Shown here in pieces: positions 11,601 through 22,939 of a stretch of DNA of 64,000 nt. The notes beneath the pieces were generated by a model, which had not been told where the DNA came from, made no database searches, and was given only the letters and a program-made list of their open reading frames with translations. The stretch lies in assembly GCA_963971425.1 (NCBI GenBank), contig OZ020525.1:16746187-16810186 (forward strand), written 5' to 3'. Source of the DNA: Bryoerythrophyllum caledonicum (taxonomy: Eukaryota; Streptophyta; Bryopsida; Pottiales; Pottiaceae). The translations under genes were made by a program, and so were the position numbers. How positions within the stretch are numbered: position 1 is the first letter of the stretch; each line of letters opens with the position of its first letter.

Positions 11601-14600
11601 NNNNNNNNNNCGGCTTGGCGCTGATTGGTTATCCGACTTAAAATATCATAAATTAAAGACTCATCCCCCGAAAAAAGCTACGCTAATTGGTGTCTCAAAA
11701 CCCTGGTCCTAATCTTAGGTATTACAGTGTAGTTTAAAATATGCTGGTGTAGCTGATAATGCATGCTCGAGAATCATGCAGACCACTTCTCCGAATCCAA
11801 CAGCAACTTTAAATACACAACGTCGCAAACGAATGGACTTGGCGATGTAGTTTGAATGCAGCAATTTGTGTTGTTGTAGCGTCACCTTCCTATCCTTAAA
11901 CCGGGACACCCAGATGATGATATTTATATACACCCTGAACCCTAAACCTAGGGTTCGACCACGGGTTCTTGGATCTACATGAATTGTGTCTGTTCGTTCA
12001 CAACAGACACTACTACATTCACAACAACCCGTGTACATTCGCAACATTAACTACTCTCGCCAAGCTAGAGATGTATCATTCTTACTTGAGTTACTTGTTT
12101 CTCTAGGGTTTCGTCAAGTTGGAAATGGTTTCAATATGCACACACCGGATAACTGGACCGACCGGCTTTGTTTTGTGCAAGAAAAAAAAAGGAAATAGAA
12201 ACTGGACCGACGATTGTTTAACGTGAGGTGAAAGATAGAATTTTGAAGTAGCTAATGATGGACATTCATACTGAACATAGCTGGATAAATGTATGAACAG
12301 TTTAGTGCTGGATTCCGGGAATTGATTACATTCGGAGGAATGATCCTTGGACTCCTGTTACAGGCTTTGTGAACAAGATTATGAAGACACGACCATGTAT
12401 CTAGTGGTGACTCATTTGGTTGAGACGCACCTACGTAGTTCTCATCTGTTTTCGGGTTGATTCCAGAGAGCTCTGCTTGTGGACTAATTATTCATAGGTT
12501 AACCACTAAAGTTGAAATCGACCAGAATGTGGTCGATCTCAGGCTCTCAGTTACTAAATTTAGATCGAATGAAGTTCAACATCTGGGAGGTTGTAGAGTT
12601 TTTCCATACCTTTAAAATGACACCATTCATGCTTTAAAATTCCTCATACTTTAGGAGATATTCACGGTCAAAGTTTGAAAACACTGTTAGGTCATGCTGA
12701 AATCTGCCCAAAACTGCGGTATATGCTCATTTATTCTCAAAATCTGCCCAAAATCAATTAGATCGCAGTAATTTCAAAAATTCACCAATAATTGAGATTT
12801 TACTTTTTAATTCAGCATACCTCCATGTGAAAAATTAAGCATTTCTTTAGGTTTTATAGGTCCTATGAGTGTAAAAATTATATGGACATATTCCTTACTC
12901 ACATAGGAACAAGAATTTAAAGAGCCTCATGTCAAATTTCCTTTCGAAAATGGTTTTATTGGCCCCCAAAACATTAGTTTTCCATTCTACAACAAGGAAA
13001 AAATTTACATGTACATGTACATGTACAAGTTAGGTACTAGATCTTACGGTTACATACTCGAAAATTTGTCAAAGTTAAAATTTTTTACCTTGCATTGAAA
13101 GAGGGCAGTTTTCAGGGTTTTTGGCAGTTTTGAGGGCTTTCGACTTTAGGGGTTAAGCTCTCTAGGAGGAGAGACGATGCTGATTAGCTCATTCAGCACC
13201 GGAACAACTTCTTAATTGTCCAACTTCGGCTAAAAACGTTCATTTCGGAGATCGATCAAGGTGATTTATTGTTGTACCCATTTGCACAGTTGTTTACTTA
13301 TTCGACGCAGTTTTTAAATGGCCTCATGTACACACTACAGAACTGGACCGACCGGCTTGGTTCTGTGCCAAAAAAAATATATCGAGAAAGATGAAAATGA
13401 GTTGGAATGTAACAAGAGTTACATACCGCCATTGAGGTCCTTCGAGCATCTTCTAATTTCGGCGTCCTCCATCGCCATACTATTAGGATCTCGTCCCTCT
13501 GCATTCACATCAACGGACGTTTAGCATGCAAAACTCTGTTTGCCGCTTACTGTATGAAGTGCCTGGAGGCTGCCGATGTCGGCAGCTCCCAGGTACTTGC
13601 GCTCGATTCGCATCGAGCGCCATCACCTGGGAGCAGCCGACATCGGCAGCCCCCTGTTGGCATCGCGACCCGCGTTGGTTGCGGCGCCAACAGGGGGCTG
13701 CCAATGTTGGCTGCCTCCAGGTGGTGGCGCTCTCGCGCATCGAGCGTCAGCACCTGGGAGCTGCCGACATCGGCAGCCCCCTGTTGGCGCCGCAACCAAC
13801 GCGGATCGCGATGCCAACAAAAGGCTGCCGATGTCGGCAGCTCCCAGGAGCTTGCGCTTGATGCCCGAGAGGGTGGAGCCTTAGCCTCAGCTATCCCTAC
13901 TTCTAAGGAATGTGTTCACTCAGTTGCCAGCGACAGCTCCATCGTCGAGACCCAATCGAGAACGATAAAATTGAGTTTGTGATGCTAGAAGAGTTACATA
14001 CCGTCATTGATGTTTGCCATGCTCCTCCAAATTTCAGCGTCCTCCATCGTCATACTAGGATCTCGTTCCTCTGCGTTCACTTCGATACAAGTTAGTATGA
14101 ACAACTCTGTGCGCCGCATACAGTATGAAGCACCTGGGGCAGCCTCTCTACGGTTGCGCATTGTTGTCGAATGTTCTGCGCTAACCAAATAATCAAAGAT
14201 AGACAGGAGATACTAACCCTCATTGACGGCCGCCGAGCACCGCCCTTCGTCTGGTCCTTCTATCGCTAAACTATGAAGATCTCGATATTCTGCGATCACG
14301 TCAACACAAATAGTGTTTGCATATAAATGTCGCCCGCAAAGACTCTGATGACTGAAACCCTCTGTCATCTCTTACGGGGCATTAGGTCGATCACAGTAAG
14401 AAAAACGAAGGTCAGAGCGATGATCTGAAATCCTAAGCACGAGAGTAAAAGCGTTGATTGTTGCTAATCGAGTATAGCTGAAATACCGTGTGTTATAGCA
14501 ATGATGTCGACATGACTGAGAAAGCAATTAGTTGCAGTCAATAGAGACTTTCTAAGCATTCAAGCGGTCAGTTCCACTTACCTGGGTGAGACAATTGCTC

Positions 14601-14825
14601 CGTCTCATAGGCACTGCCGCATTCACCGACGCCATCCTCACTTGTCAAACTTGCTCCTACCTCCCCCACTCTGGCCTTTCCTGTCCCATCAAACTCAAGT
14701 ACTCTTGCTGTGTCCCCAACATCCGCCAATCTATTGCTGGATCTCATCGCTCTAATCTGCCTGGATCGTTTCAGTTGCTTTCTATTCGTAAAGAACAATG
14801 TTTGTTTTCGGCGTCTCTTCGGCAT
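2617..14825 (-). CDS. Gene B (element 1): ParB-like plus beta-class DNA-methyltransferase-like protein
   Basis: About 16 exons are read by splice sites and phase: 14825-14582, 14289-14218, 14070-14002, 13498-13427, 11356-11288, 10593-10522, 8162-8091, 7125-7042, 6977-6326, 6251-6050, 5727-5308, 5230-4253, about 3910-3562, 3478-3211, 3114-2913 and 2833-2617; roughly 1350 codons. Exon 1 has basic runs (MPKRRRK) resembling a nuclear signal. Six 23-24-residue repeats (MEDAEI type) follow. The 6977-6326 exon looks ParB-like: IPLCRMLP, GVFYVAI, then FFVWDGNHRLAAW. An Ala/Lys/Glu-rich linker precedes the C-terminal domain, which has FDLIIGDLKDG where DPPY-type motif IV should be, then PWRGPREK and VLDAFASVGN...ACKSAGRHIVALEDD (motifs X and I, beta-class order). 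The 4253/3910 junction is out of phase, so an exon may be missed or a lesion present. Catalysis is doubtful; DNA binding is plausible. Confidence 0.7.
7298..8439. repeat. CTGCCGACATCGGCAG palindromes, first block (gene B intron)
   Basis: A solitary copy lies at 7298-7313. Four copies at 8234, 8298, 8361 and 8424, spaced 63-64 bp, alternate between the ACATC and ATGTC orientation of the central bases. Each has 7-bp arms (CTGCCGA/TCGGCAG), and the intervening sequences (CCCCCTGTTGGCGCC and relatives) are themselves inverted between neighbours, giving nested hairpins. The array lies in the introns of gene B. Confidence 0.85.
8706..11410. repeat. Tandem duplication, copy 1
   Basis: This segment recurs from 11611 at an offset of 2905 bp, changing to 2714 bp inside the palindrome block. 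The stretches I compared are identical, including the encoded short frames. It spans gene B introns, two MEDAEI exons (10593-10522 and 11356-11288) and a palindrome block. It ends directly at the assembly gap. Confidence 0.9.
10665..11127. repeat. CTGCCGACATCGGCAG palindrome array, second block
   Basis: About eight copies of the 16-bp near-palindrome occur every 62-65 bp, starting at 10665, with alternating orientation and flanked by CCAGG/CCTGG words. Neighbouring units form larger inverted repeats through CCCCCTGTTGGCG and its complement. They sit directly beside a MEDAEI-type exon, as in the other blocks. Confidence 0.9.
11411..11610. other. Assembly gap (200 N)
   Basis: Exactly 200 undetermined bases lie at the junction of the tandem duplication. 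The true length and content are unknown; expected content is the rest of a palindrome block and the start of the second duplicate. Confidence 1.
11611..14124. repeat. Tandem duplication, copy 2
   Basis: This matches 8706-11410. About 191 bp of the palindrome array present in copy 1 (near 10660-10855) are missing here near 13565, consistent with hairpin-mediated loss. Copies of the MEDAEI exons lie at 13498-13427 and 14070-14002. Confidence 0.9.
13568..13839. repeat. CTGCCGACATCGGCAG palindrome array, third block
   Basis: Five copies spaced about 63-66 bp form the shortened counterpart of the 10665-11127 block. It shows the same alternating orientation and nested inverted repeats. Confidence 0.85.
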
Positions 14826-15475
14826 AGCCCTTGAGTTGCAGTTTCCCTTCTATGTCAAGTTTACCACTCCATTCTTGTCGAGAGCCCCTACTCATTCTAT
14901 TCCTATATAGCGACCGCCACCAATAAGTCTAACGCGTTCATTCATCTGACAATTATTCCTAATTACCAAGTCGAAATCCCAGGTAGAACCCACGTTCATT
15001 GATTCACATATTGAGTTATTCATCGGTCTCTGTGCTGACAGTCCTGGTACTCTCATGAATTACATTGAGTTCGCCGCCATTCTCTGGACTTGAGGATATT
15101 TTGGCTGCAACTTGAGATGGTTATTGACGGCCTCGTTAATTCAATACTTGATTACACTCTATAGCTCATTAGTGCTCCTCCCTGACATTTTTAGAAACAC
15201 TGTACTCTTCATGGATATTATTTTTGAACACCTGATACTATAGCATTATTGATAATCTTCTTTTTAGTTCAAGGGCGGCGTCTCTTAACATCTCTACTAC
15301 GGAATTCGTTGAACTACGTCTCCCTTGAACTTATGGCATTCTCAGAACCTACATTTAATCTTTGTTCCGGCCGCTCGGAAGATCTTGCCATTCACAGGCT
15401 TCACATCATTTTGCATCTTTAGCCTCTCCAGCCTCATCCTTCTTTCTAATCTGTTCACCACACATCTTGTTTTAC
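14826..15475. promoter_or_regulatory. Divergent intergenic region of element 1
   Basis: The 650 bp between the ATG of gene B (minus) and the ATG of gene A (plus) must hold both promoters and 5' leaders. Element 2 has the same arrangement (31335-32213). No single TATA box could be assigned with confidence. Confidence 0.6.
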
Positions 15476-18400
15476 ATGGCTGCATCACATGTTCTGAAAT
15501 GTGGATCCGTTCTCATTCGCGCTGCTGGTCAAGCTTTACCCATTTCTTTTCCTGTTTCAAATGATGGTTTTACTACAGTCTCTGAAAGTCGTTTGGCCTC
15601 TCGTTTTCATTTCTTAGAACACAGTGTCCATGTCGATATGGATGTTCTTGATCCCGTCACAAACGAGGTCAGCCATACAGTTGCTCAAATGCCTTCCTCT
15701 CATGACAGTACAAAGACTTGGCTACTGGCTCCTGGAAACTATCGAGTTTATGGGACTGTTGATAATGCACCGATTACCGGATCGTTAAACTTGACACCTG
15801 GTCGTTGTTCTGCTGCAACTGATGTGACTCCACTTCTCCGGAAGGTAAAACTAGAGCCACCTGATGATGGAGTCGTCGTTCTAAGTGACGATTCCGACAG
15901 CGAGTGCATCCCTTATGCTTCCCCTCCCAGTGCTTCCCTTCTGAACTCGGCAATCAATGTTTCTGAGTCCACACCGTCTCAGAGTGTTAGTCGCACCAAT
16001 CTTAAACCCCCTCTTCCTCCTTCCCATAGTATCGTCCAGTATCTCCGACTTCTTAGCGGCCGACGTGGCTCGAAGTCTGTTTTGTCAAAACTAGATTACA
16101 ATTCCATTCCAGTACGCAAGGTTGATTTTCTCCCTCCAGATTTCGATGGAGATGTCATCTTTGAACTTCCCCCTCTGGGAAAGTATCCTCCTTCCACAAA
16201 GTCTGGGCACCTGCACGGAATGGATAAACGGGATGACGGCCACGCTTGGACGCGAACTGCCACTTCGCACATCAAATCTGAGTTTAACCTCACCTTTCGA
16301 ATGTCTTCATGTCTTGGCGACTTGAAGTGCGCCAATGATTCCTGTGATTTCATAAAGCGTCCGAATAGGTCGTCCTCAGTTAATGAAACTGAATGGGAGG
16401 GGAATTCTGCATCACCATTCGTGCCTGGCTGTGACCCTCCTCTTCATTCCACTGTTGTCTGCGCCGTGTGTCACGTTCCGCCTACCTGTTATGGATGTTG
16501 CCCGGCAAAGATATATTACGTTCTTGGTGATGGCCATGTGACCCGAGCTTGCATTCACTTGGGTTCACATGGTCATGCTGTGAAGAAAGGAAACTATAGA
16601 GACTCCTCTGCAAAGCTTCGTTGCCTCATTGGCGACCAGGTGGAACGAACTCCGGCTGGAACAAATTCCTCTATTGTCCTCGAAGCTAGCAAGGAGTTCC
16701 TTGGGGAATTACTCTTATGCCCTGATGGCGTGCCACAGAGGACATTGCCTTTGGAAGAACTTGTCCCCGTATTGGACAAGTTCAAACTGATGTCGTCTCC
16801 TAGCATTAGAAATGAGGTGACAACGTTCCGTTACCTTCGCCGATTCGGTGTCATGGACAGCATCACCAAGCTGAGGGGGTCAAGCAATTGGGCCTTCATA
16901 CAGGAGAACCGTTTCCCTGGTCAAGGAACAGACTCTGATAAAGTCTTCATTTTCAAGATGGCCGAGGTTGGTCCTGGGAGTGGAGTTGATTTAGTGAAGC
17001 GAATGCAACAAGGGGGTGATTTAGGAGACTCCTGGATGATGTTTGACCATGTCAAACGTGTCAAATCTTGGACCACAATGGCTTGCCATGTGTACGACTC
17101 TACTTACTGTCGGGTCATGACCATTGCAATTTGCGATATGCAGTCCGAAGATGTGGCAGCTCAGATAGTGTTCTGGCAGAATCTGAATGCAGTTTGTAGC
17201 AGGCATGACCTTCTCAGTCCAAATTTCAAGGGATTCATGGCGGATAGTGCCCAGGCAAACTGGAATGCTGTTCGAATAATTTACGGTAGTGGCGACCCTG
17301 CCGTTCCAATGGAGTCCAGAGAAAGAACTTGCCTCTTTCATTGGGCTCAGTCTCTTGAAAAACATACGAAGGCAGATATTCGAAGCGACCTCCAAGATCA
17401 GCACCGAAGGCTCTGTAAGCAATATAAAAATTCCATCTCTTTGGAGGTGGCTGAGTGCAGGTACCTGGCAATCAGGGCGTGGTGGTTGTCCTCCGGGGCA
17501 TCAACTGAGGACGGGCTTCCGAGACTAGAGCTCTGGCTATCTTTCTGGCATTTCCGATATCGGCAGTGGGGAGGATTCATGGAGCTTGTAAGTACACTCA
17601 TTGTTTCCTTTCCACAATTGCTTAAATTGGTGTCATCCGATAGCCTCACAAACTTAGTCATTGTAGGCACCCGGAAAGAACTCTAAGTTGCACATTCTGT
17701 ACTTTACTTTTCATATCGTTCATTTAAACACTGCCGACGTCGGCTGCTCCTGCTCCACAGCCGAAGCACCGCAGTTTGGTCCTTGCTTGATAGTCGCCCC
17801 ATCAGTTTTGGGCTTGCCGATATCGGCAGTACGATAGTTGTGGCCCTGATTACGTTACATATAATTATTGACCTCGCATTTCAAGATTTTCTAACATGTC
17901 CCTCCTCTCAGTGAAATCCTCTGTTATTTAATTCACGTCTACATGATCACTGCATTGCTTTTCTTTGCTGTTCTAAACGGTTCTTACAATTCAATCCTTC
18001 TTTTGAACTATGTTTTGTCCCATTCTCTGCAGAACCTCAGCAAAGCTGAACTAGCCGAGATGCCTTCCTGTAATTTGGCGGAGTCGGTTCACAACAAATG
18101 GTTACAACAGTCGGGAAAACGAGGGAATGATTTGTATGTTGCTGCAGTCGACGACATGGTCCGTGCTTTCATGCAAGTTGTCGCATACTATCAATTCCTG
18201 AAGGGTGAGAAGCCAGGTACGGGTCCAGGAAAGGAAGAACTCCGGCTCCGTACTGCCCTTCGCACCGCGCGGCGTTCAGGGAATGCTAAGGTTCTTCATG
18301 CCGCCCTCGCCAACATGCCCGGTGCGGACGAATTCTGCACTCGCAATCCTCACCTAGAAGGAGAAGAAGAGTTTGTATCCTTGAAGAGAAAAGCTGATCT

Positions 18401-19481
18401 TCCTCCAGGTTCTCAATTTGATTCACATCGCCCGGATAAGATTAGCATCTCCCGTCCTAGAGGTAAGGCACGTCGCATTGATGAAGTGATTGTGGATCTC
18501 ACAGCTGATGATCCCTTGCCATCACCAAATCCCTCTCCGGAACTTCCTGAAGTACTTCCTTCGTCTCCACCAAGAACTTCTTCCCGGGTTCCAGGCGTGA
18601 GAGCTGTACAAGAGACGGTCTGTGATGAGAATGACTGGCACATCGCAAGGCTTCCTAAAACATCTGCTAGGAAATGTTTCGCTCTTCAAGCCGGCACAAG
18701 GAAGAAGTGTGTGGCATCTATTGTACAGAACAACCGAGCAACAGCTGCCCCTACTTACACTGGCTTGATGGATAATTACAGAAAGACTAGATTAGAGAGA
18801 CATCGGTTCTTCTTCTGCAACGACGACATTCATCGTTGTGTTATGGGCACACGGCGCAAGTGGGTTCAAAGAATGCCACCTCGTCCACAGTTCTGGCCAG
18901 TTCAGATGGGCACAAACCTGAGCAGAACAGAGATACTTGCCTTAGAAACTGCTGGGTTTTGTCTCGCTGAGCGTGAGGTTCTGTCTCCTAGAAAGTTGTT
19001 CGGTGAAGGCGTCTCGGTGAACCTGAACGATTACCCTGTGCCTCTTAACCCTACAGACCATCCAACCAAGCGATACGGAAAAAACATCCGAAGAAACGAA
19101 GCTGCTCCTACTACTCGTCACCATAACAGCTGCGCCTCTGCTCACTCCATAATGGGAAAACTCTGCACGATTCTAATGGTTCCACCTCCAGCCCTTGGTT
19201 GCATTGTCACTTTGGAGTCGCGGAACATTTCCACAGTTTCCCGATATTTCGTCACAATCGGTCAGTTTCCAAGCTGCGACTGCCTCTCTTTCACAGAGAT
19301 GTCGAAGAAATCGCTTGGGAAATGCGGTTCATGGACTTACTGTAAGCACCTCTACTACATATTCAACATTGTGTGTGGTTTAGACCCGGAGGTAGATGTC
19401 TTTATTCACGCACCTAGTTTCAGTTGGAATGAAATCAAGCGTATTCTTCAGATTTTGCTCCTCAAATACTATGCAGCATAG
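15476..19481 (+). CDS. Gene A (element 1): MULE-type transposase with SWIM zinc finger
   Basis: Two exons, 15476-17587 and 18033-19481, joined in phase 0 (CTT|GTAAGT ... CTGCAG|AAC), encode about 1186 aa with no stop. The start at 15476 (MAASHVLKC) is chosen because it aligns with the element 2 start; the frame is open further upstream. Residues about 275-372 form a Cys/His-rich region (SSCLGDLKC, CAVCHVPPTC, LGSHGHAV) that probably binds zinc and DNA. The catalytic core has candidate D541 (CHVYDSTYC), D590 (FMADSAQANW), C619LFHW623 typical of Mutator transposases, and a candidate Glu at 721 (NLAESVHNKW). A C-terminal SWIM finger uses C1119, C1121, C1141 and H1143. The protein should cut and join element ends in the nucleus. 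The intron contains decayed copies of the gene B palindrome. Superfamily assignment is fairly sure; catalytic residues are by inspection. Confidence 0.85.
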
Positions 19482-20421
19482 CTACCATTCCCAATCGCTA
19501 AGCTTGTAAGAAGACAATCCTTCCATTTAAAAGACGGTGAGACTAAAAGGGCCACCTCCACAGCTTGTAGTACATCTTGTCTACTCTATCTCTTCACTTG
19601 CATGAAAGAAGGGACAGTTTCCCTCTGCCGCTTCTAATTTTTCTTGTCCCTAAACCCCAAATGTGGTTGAATTTCTCACTATCCCACTAACCCCTTGTGA
19701 CTGTCTCTGTCTATCGTCTTTCGTAGTTATCTTGAACTCATGAAGCTCCCCCAATACCCTAAACCGTGTTTGCTATCCACTTCACCTAAACCAAATCCAA
19801 CTATCCATCTTCTTATTGACCACTTCGTATAGGACTCCCATGAGACCTTACATTGTTTACTCTAACTGTAGCTCTTTTGTTATCCATCACTGTCGCCTAA
19901 ACCTACATATCTCCATCTTCTACTTTGTCTGCCACCGACGTTGTCTCTCTACAGCTCCATAAAACTGTGGACCCATAACTCTAAGTACTAGTTCCTCTAA
20001 ACCAAGAGTCCTACACCCTGAACCCTAAACTGAAAACTACACTACCACATGCCTCTCCTCCTCTCTTCCACTGCACTATTTTATACGTTGAACCCGTAAA
20101 CAAATGCTTCATAGCTACAGATATCCTATCTACCCGTTATTGTTGGACCATAGAATCCACGGCCATAGGTATAGGTAGGAAAATATGAACTAAATTATCA
20201 AACCCTATAACCTCACGCTTTGAGACCGTTCACCGTCCCCCACGGTCATAGGTCCACCCATTTATTGCGCCCAAACCTAGGTCACCAAAAACAAAACCCA
20301 CTAAACTTTTACTTTCTCTTACTTTTTTCAAATTTGATACAAAATATTTGCCTGCAAGGCTCGCAACCGTAGGCTCGCAGCTCGCAGCTCGCAAAATTGA
20401 GCACGCAAAATAGCTTGGTCC
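19482..20421. other. Right subterminal region and TIR of element 1
   Basis: No gene is present. Subterminal motifs CCACGGCCATAGG (20158) and CCACGGTCATAGG (20240) are inverted relatives of those at the left end. The right TIR covers about 20355-20421 and reads inward, on the minus strand, GGACCAA then GCTATTTTGCGTGC and GCGAGCT repeats. The remainder is C/T-rich and presumably contains the gene A 3' untranslated region. Confidence 0.75.
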
Positions 20422-20431
20422 TCCGCAAAGG
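20422..20431. repeat. Target-site duplication, right of element 1
   Basis: TCCGCAAAGG, identical to 1447-1456. Confidence 0.75.
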
Positions 20432-21130
20432 TAATTGAGAGATTGTTCCTCAGTTGATATGTTTCGTTCTACCTTGATCTCTTCCTTAAATAACTGCTTT
20501 ACAGTAGTTCCTGTTTGAAGTCATGCTTGTACTTCAACTCCGTTTAGAATGCTAGGTTTGGAGATGGATGCCCTTTTGTGGACCACGACGTCGCCACCTT
20601 TGTTCCTTGGAGACTTCCACAAGTTTTTGAATGAATGCAGTCTTCTTATCACAATCTGGAAGTCGTACTTTTGTCCACTTGATCGGATTTGCGTCAATCT
20701 AATTTAATTTTATGCTCTTCTATCATATATCTTCCAAGCAATGCGATTCAGAGTCACATCTAAGCATATCCATCGACTCGTCCATAGCACTACTGTTGGA
20801 GCATCTCTACGACTGGCTTTATAGAGGGTGGAGATAGACTTTTGTCATGAAAACATCGCAAGAACCGATGAGGAACAACGTGGGCTGAAAGAGTATCCAC
20901 TCTTACATGCATTTTTACGAAGTTGGCAACGGTTTAGCCATAGTCACTGGATTCGCAACTACAAAATGGACAATGCAGCACTTCTTTGAACGTGGGCTTA
21001 AAACTCTCACAATTGAGCAATTGTGCTCCTTGGATAAACTTGTCGAGCAGTCCCATAACCTCACAAAGATTCAACGGTGCAATGCTGCTGCTAATCTGTG
21101 GCCTTTCAACGACTTAGCATTGTAGTATCA
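20432..21130. other. Intergenic DNA right of element 1
   Basis: This should be the continuation of the pre-insertion target site left of element 1. Short frames are present (longest at 20907-21125) but none resembles a known domain. No gene is called. Confidence 0.4.
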
Positions 21131-21697
21131 GGGCCGCTTCACACTATGCCCAAGTCGAGAGGCCGACCGTCAAAATGAGTGGCCAAACTATGGCGAGAGG
21201 CCAAACTTTTTTGCCAAAAAAATACATTAAATAATATAAATTGAAGGTTTGGCCAGTCGTGGTGTGAAGCCCCAAAGGCCAAGTCCAAAGTCCAAACCCC
21301 ATATCATTACGCCAAAAAAAATCAGCCCAAAAAAATCAGCCAATCGAAATCAGCCAAAAAAATCAGCCAAAAGAAATCAGCCAAAAAAAATCAGCCCAAT
21401 AATTCGGTCTTTTTCATCTAACGGTCTAGATCTTGTCACTTTTTGATTATTTTAATAAAAAAATTCGACGGACTCTCGATTGTAGTTTGGGTCGAGCAAA
21501 ATGGGCGACCCAAGTTTTGCTCGAGAGGCCGTTGCTTTGGCGCCAAAACTACCCAAAAGTGTTGCCATGTAGGACGACGGCCTTTGGAGTTTGGGCACAA
21601 GTGTGAAGGCCCAAAGTCCGGACTTTGGCCATTCTAGCAATCTCATTGGTGGAAATCAACGGCCTCTCGACTTGGCCACCAAGTGTGAAGCGGCCCT
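21131..21697. mobile_element. MITE, about 570 bp
   Basis: The ends are inverted copies: GGGCCGCTTCACAC at 21131 and its complement ending at 21693, each followed inward by a CAAGTCGAGAGGCCG-type word. TCA flanks both sides, a 3-bp duplication compatible with a PIF/Harbinger-type origin. Inside, 21311-21402 is a tandem run of a unit of about 14 bp (AAAAAAATCAGCCC and variants). It has no transposase, so it would be non-autonomous. Confidence 0.7.
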
Positions 21698-22558
21698 CAA
21701 ACACCTCTTGCATCCAAGTGGTGGAAGGATTGGAGCTACCGTGGATCAAGGAATTCAAATATGATTACACTTGTGCCACAGTCTACAGATCCCAAACGAG
21801 CAACCCACTTCTGTACCCATTTTTCTGCCCCCGCTCTCTCCATCCTTGTATCAAGAACCATTTTTCATTTACACTTGAGGTAGCCGCACTAGGGGCGGAA
21901 GGGTGAGTTTTTCAACAAGGAGTATAGGATTAAATTGAAAGAATGATATGAAAATTAAGATTTGGTTTGTGGTCAACCTCTAAATGAAAGTAGAAATATT
22001 GGAAACAACATAAGTGTGTTGTAATATGTGAATTTGGGGTCTTAAATAAAAACCTTTATAGCCAATGTATTTTATAAAAATATGTTATCAACACACACAT
22101 GTTTTTTAGAATTGAGAAAAAACTCTGTTTTTAATTGGAGATAATTAAGATTGGATGAAATTAATTCATGCACTACATAATAAAAGAAATGATTCTTAAA
22201 AAAACATGCAATTATTTCACGAAAATTGTGAAATGAAGACTACCATGGCATTGTTGATGCATTTTTCTTCAAAAATCTTTTTAAAACGGAATTTTGTTGA
22301 AAATCATTATTTTAGTTACAAGTAATATGAAATGAAACACTAGTTTCTTATTTCAAAAATAAAATAAAATATTGATGATTTTTTATTAAAAATATAAAAT
22401 GGGCCAACATCTTCATAGCCTTTTAATTAAATCTCATAATACTATCTTAGGAAATGGTACCATCTTCCTTTTCACAATACAACTATACAAATGCGCACGC
22501 ATTTGTGTCAACTCATAAATTGCATTCTCAAAATCATTAAAGTATGCTATATCCACTG
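21698..22558. other. AT-rich non-coding stretch
   Basis: No gene is recognisable. Composition is strongly AT-rich from 21.9 kb onward, and stops are frequent in all frames. Confidence 0.4.
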
Positions 22559-22939
22559 CTAAGGCAATGACATACAATCCACAAGATGACAAATCAGTTT
22601 GTTGTTGTACATGAATGTACTTATATCTATATTTTCAGGAATACCAAATCTACTCAAAATTTTTAAATCAATATCATGTCTACCCAAAGTGTCATATACA
22701 TGACATTGATGAAAGAGATCGCTAGTGGGATTAAAATATATTAATATCCAATGCATATACTCTTTGTGATGAAAAAATTGGAGACATAGTTTTAGCAATG
22801 GTGGTCTTGGCTTCTTCAAGTTGCCGTCAAAGCAAGTTTCATGAGGATGAAATCCTCTATGTACTAAAATATCATCATATAATACTTTAAACGCAGCATC
22901 CATTATTGAAGTACTTAGCCATCTATCTTCTGACATCAA
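22559..22939 (-). pseudogene. Ulp1/C48-protease-like gene fragment
   Basis: A 126-codon open stretch reads EDRWLSTSIMDAAFKVLYDD, then HWILIYF and HVYDTLG, and ends near VDCMSLP. The spacing of His-Trp, an Asp in YDTL and a later Cys resembles the His-Asp-Cys order of Ulp1-like proteases that many plant transposons carry. It lacks flanking exons and a good start codon, and the Cys region is short, so I call it a fragment. It could instead be an unrelated transposon ORF. Confidence 0.4.

Larger units (their letters stand above)
1457..20421. mobile_element. Element 1: giant MULE-type TIR transposon with two divergent genes
   Basis: The element is about 19 kb. Seen in sequence: related ends in inverted orientation (GCTATTTTGCGTGC, then GCGAGCT repeats, then GAGCCTA), a 10-bp direct duplication outside them, and subterminal CCTATAGCCGTGG-type motifs at both ends. 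Gene B (minus strand, 2617-14825) occupies the left and middle, and gene A (plus strand, 15476-19481) the right, diverging from a promoter region of about 650 bp. The coding ends lie 0.9-1.2 kb from the termini. The SWIM-containing transposase plus a 10-bp duplication argue for the Mutator superfamily. The element has been enlarged by palindrome arrays and a tandem duplication and contains a 200-base assembly gap. Gene A is fully open, so this copy could be autonomous. Confidence 0.85.

Noticed and set aside
15476..19481. Gene A as a Zisupton/KDZ-type transposase
   Set aside because: The CLFHW block after the second Asp, the SWIM finger and the 10-bp target duplication fit Mutator-like elements better; a profile search would settle it.
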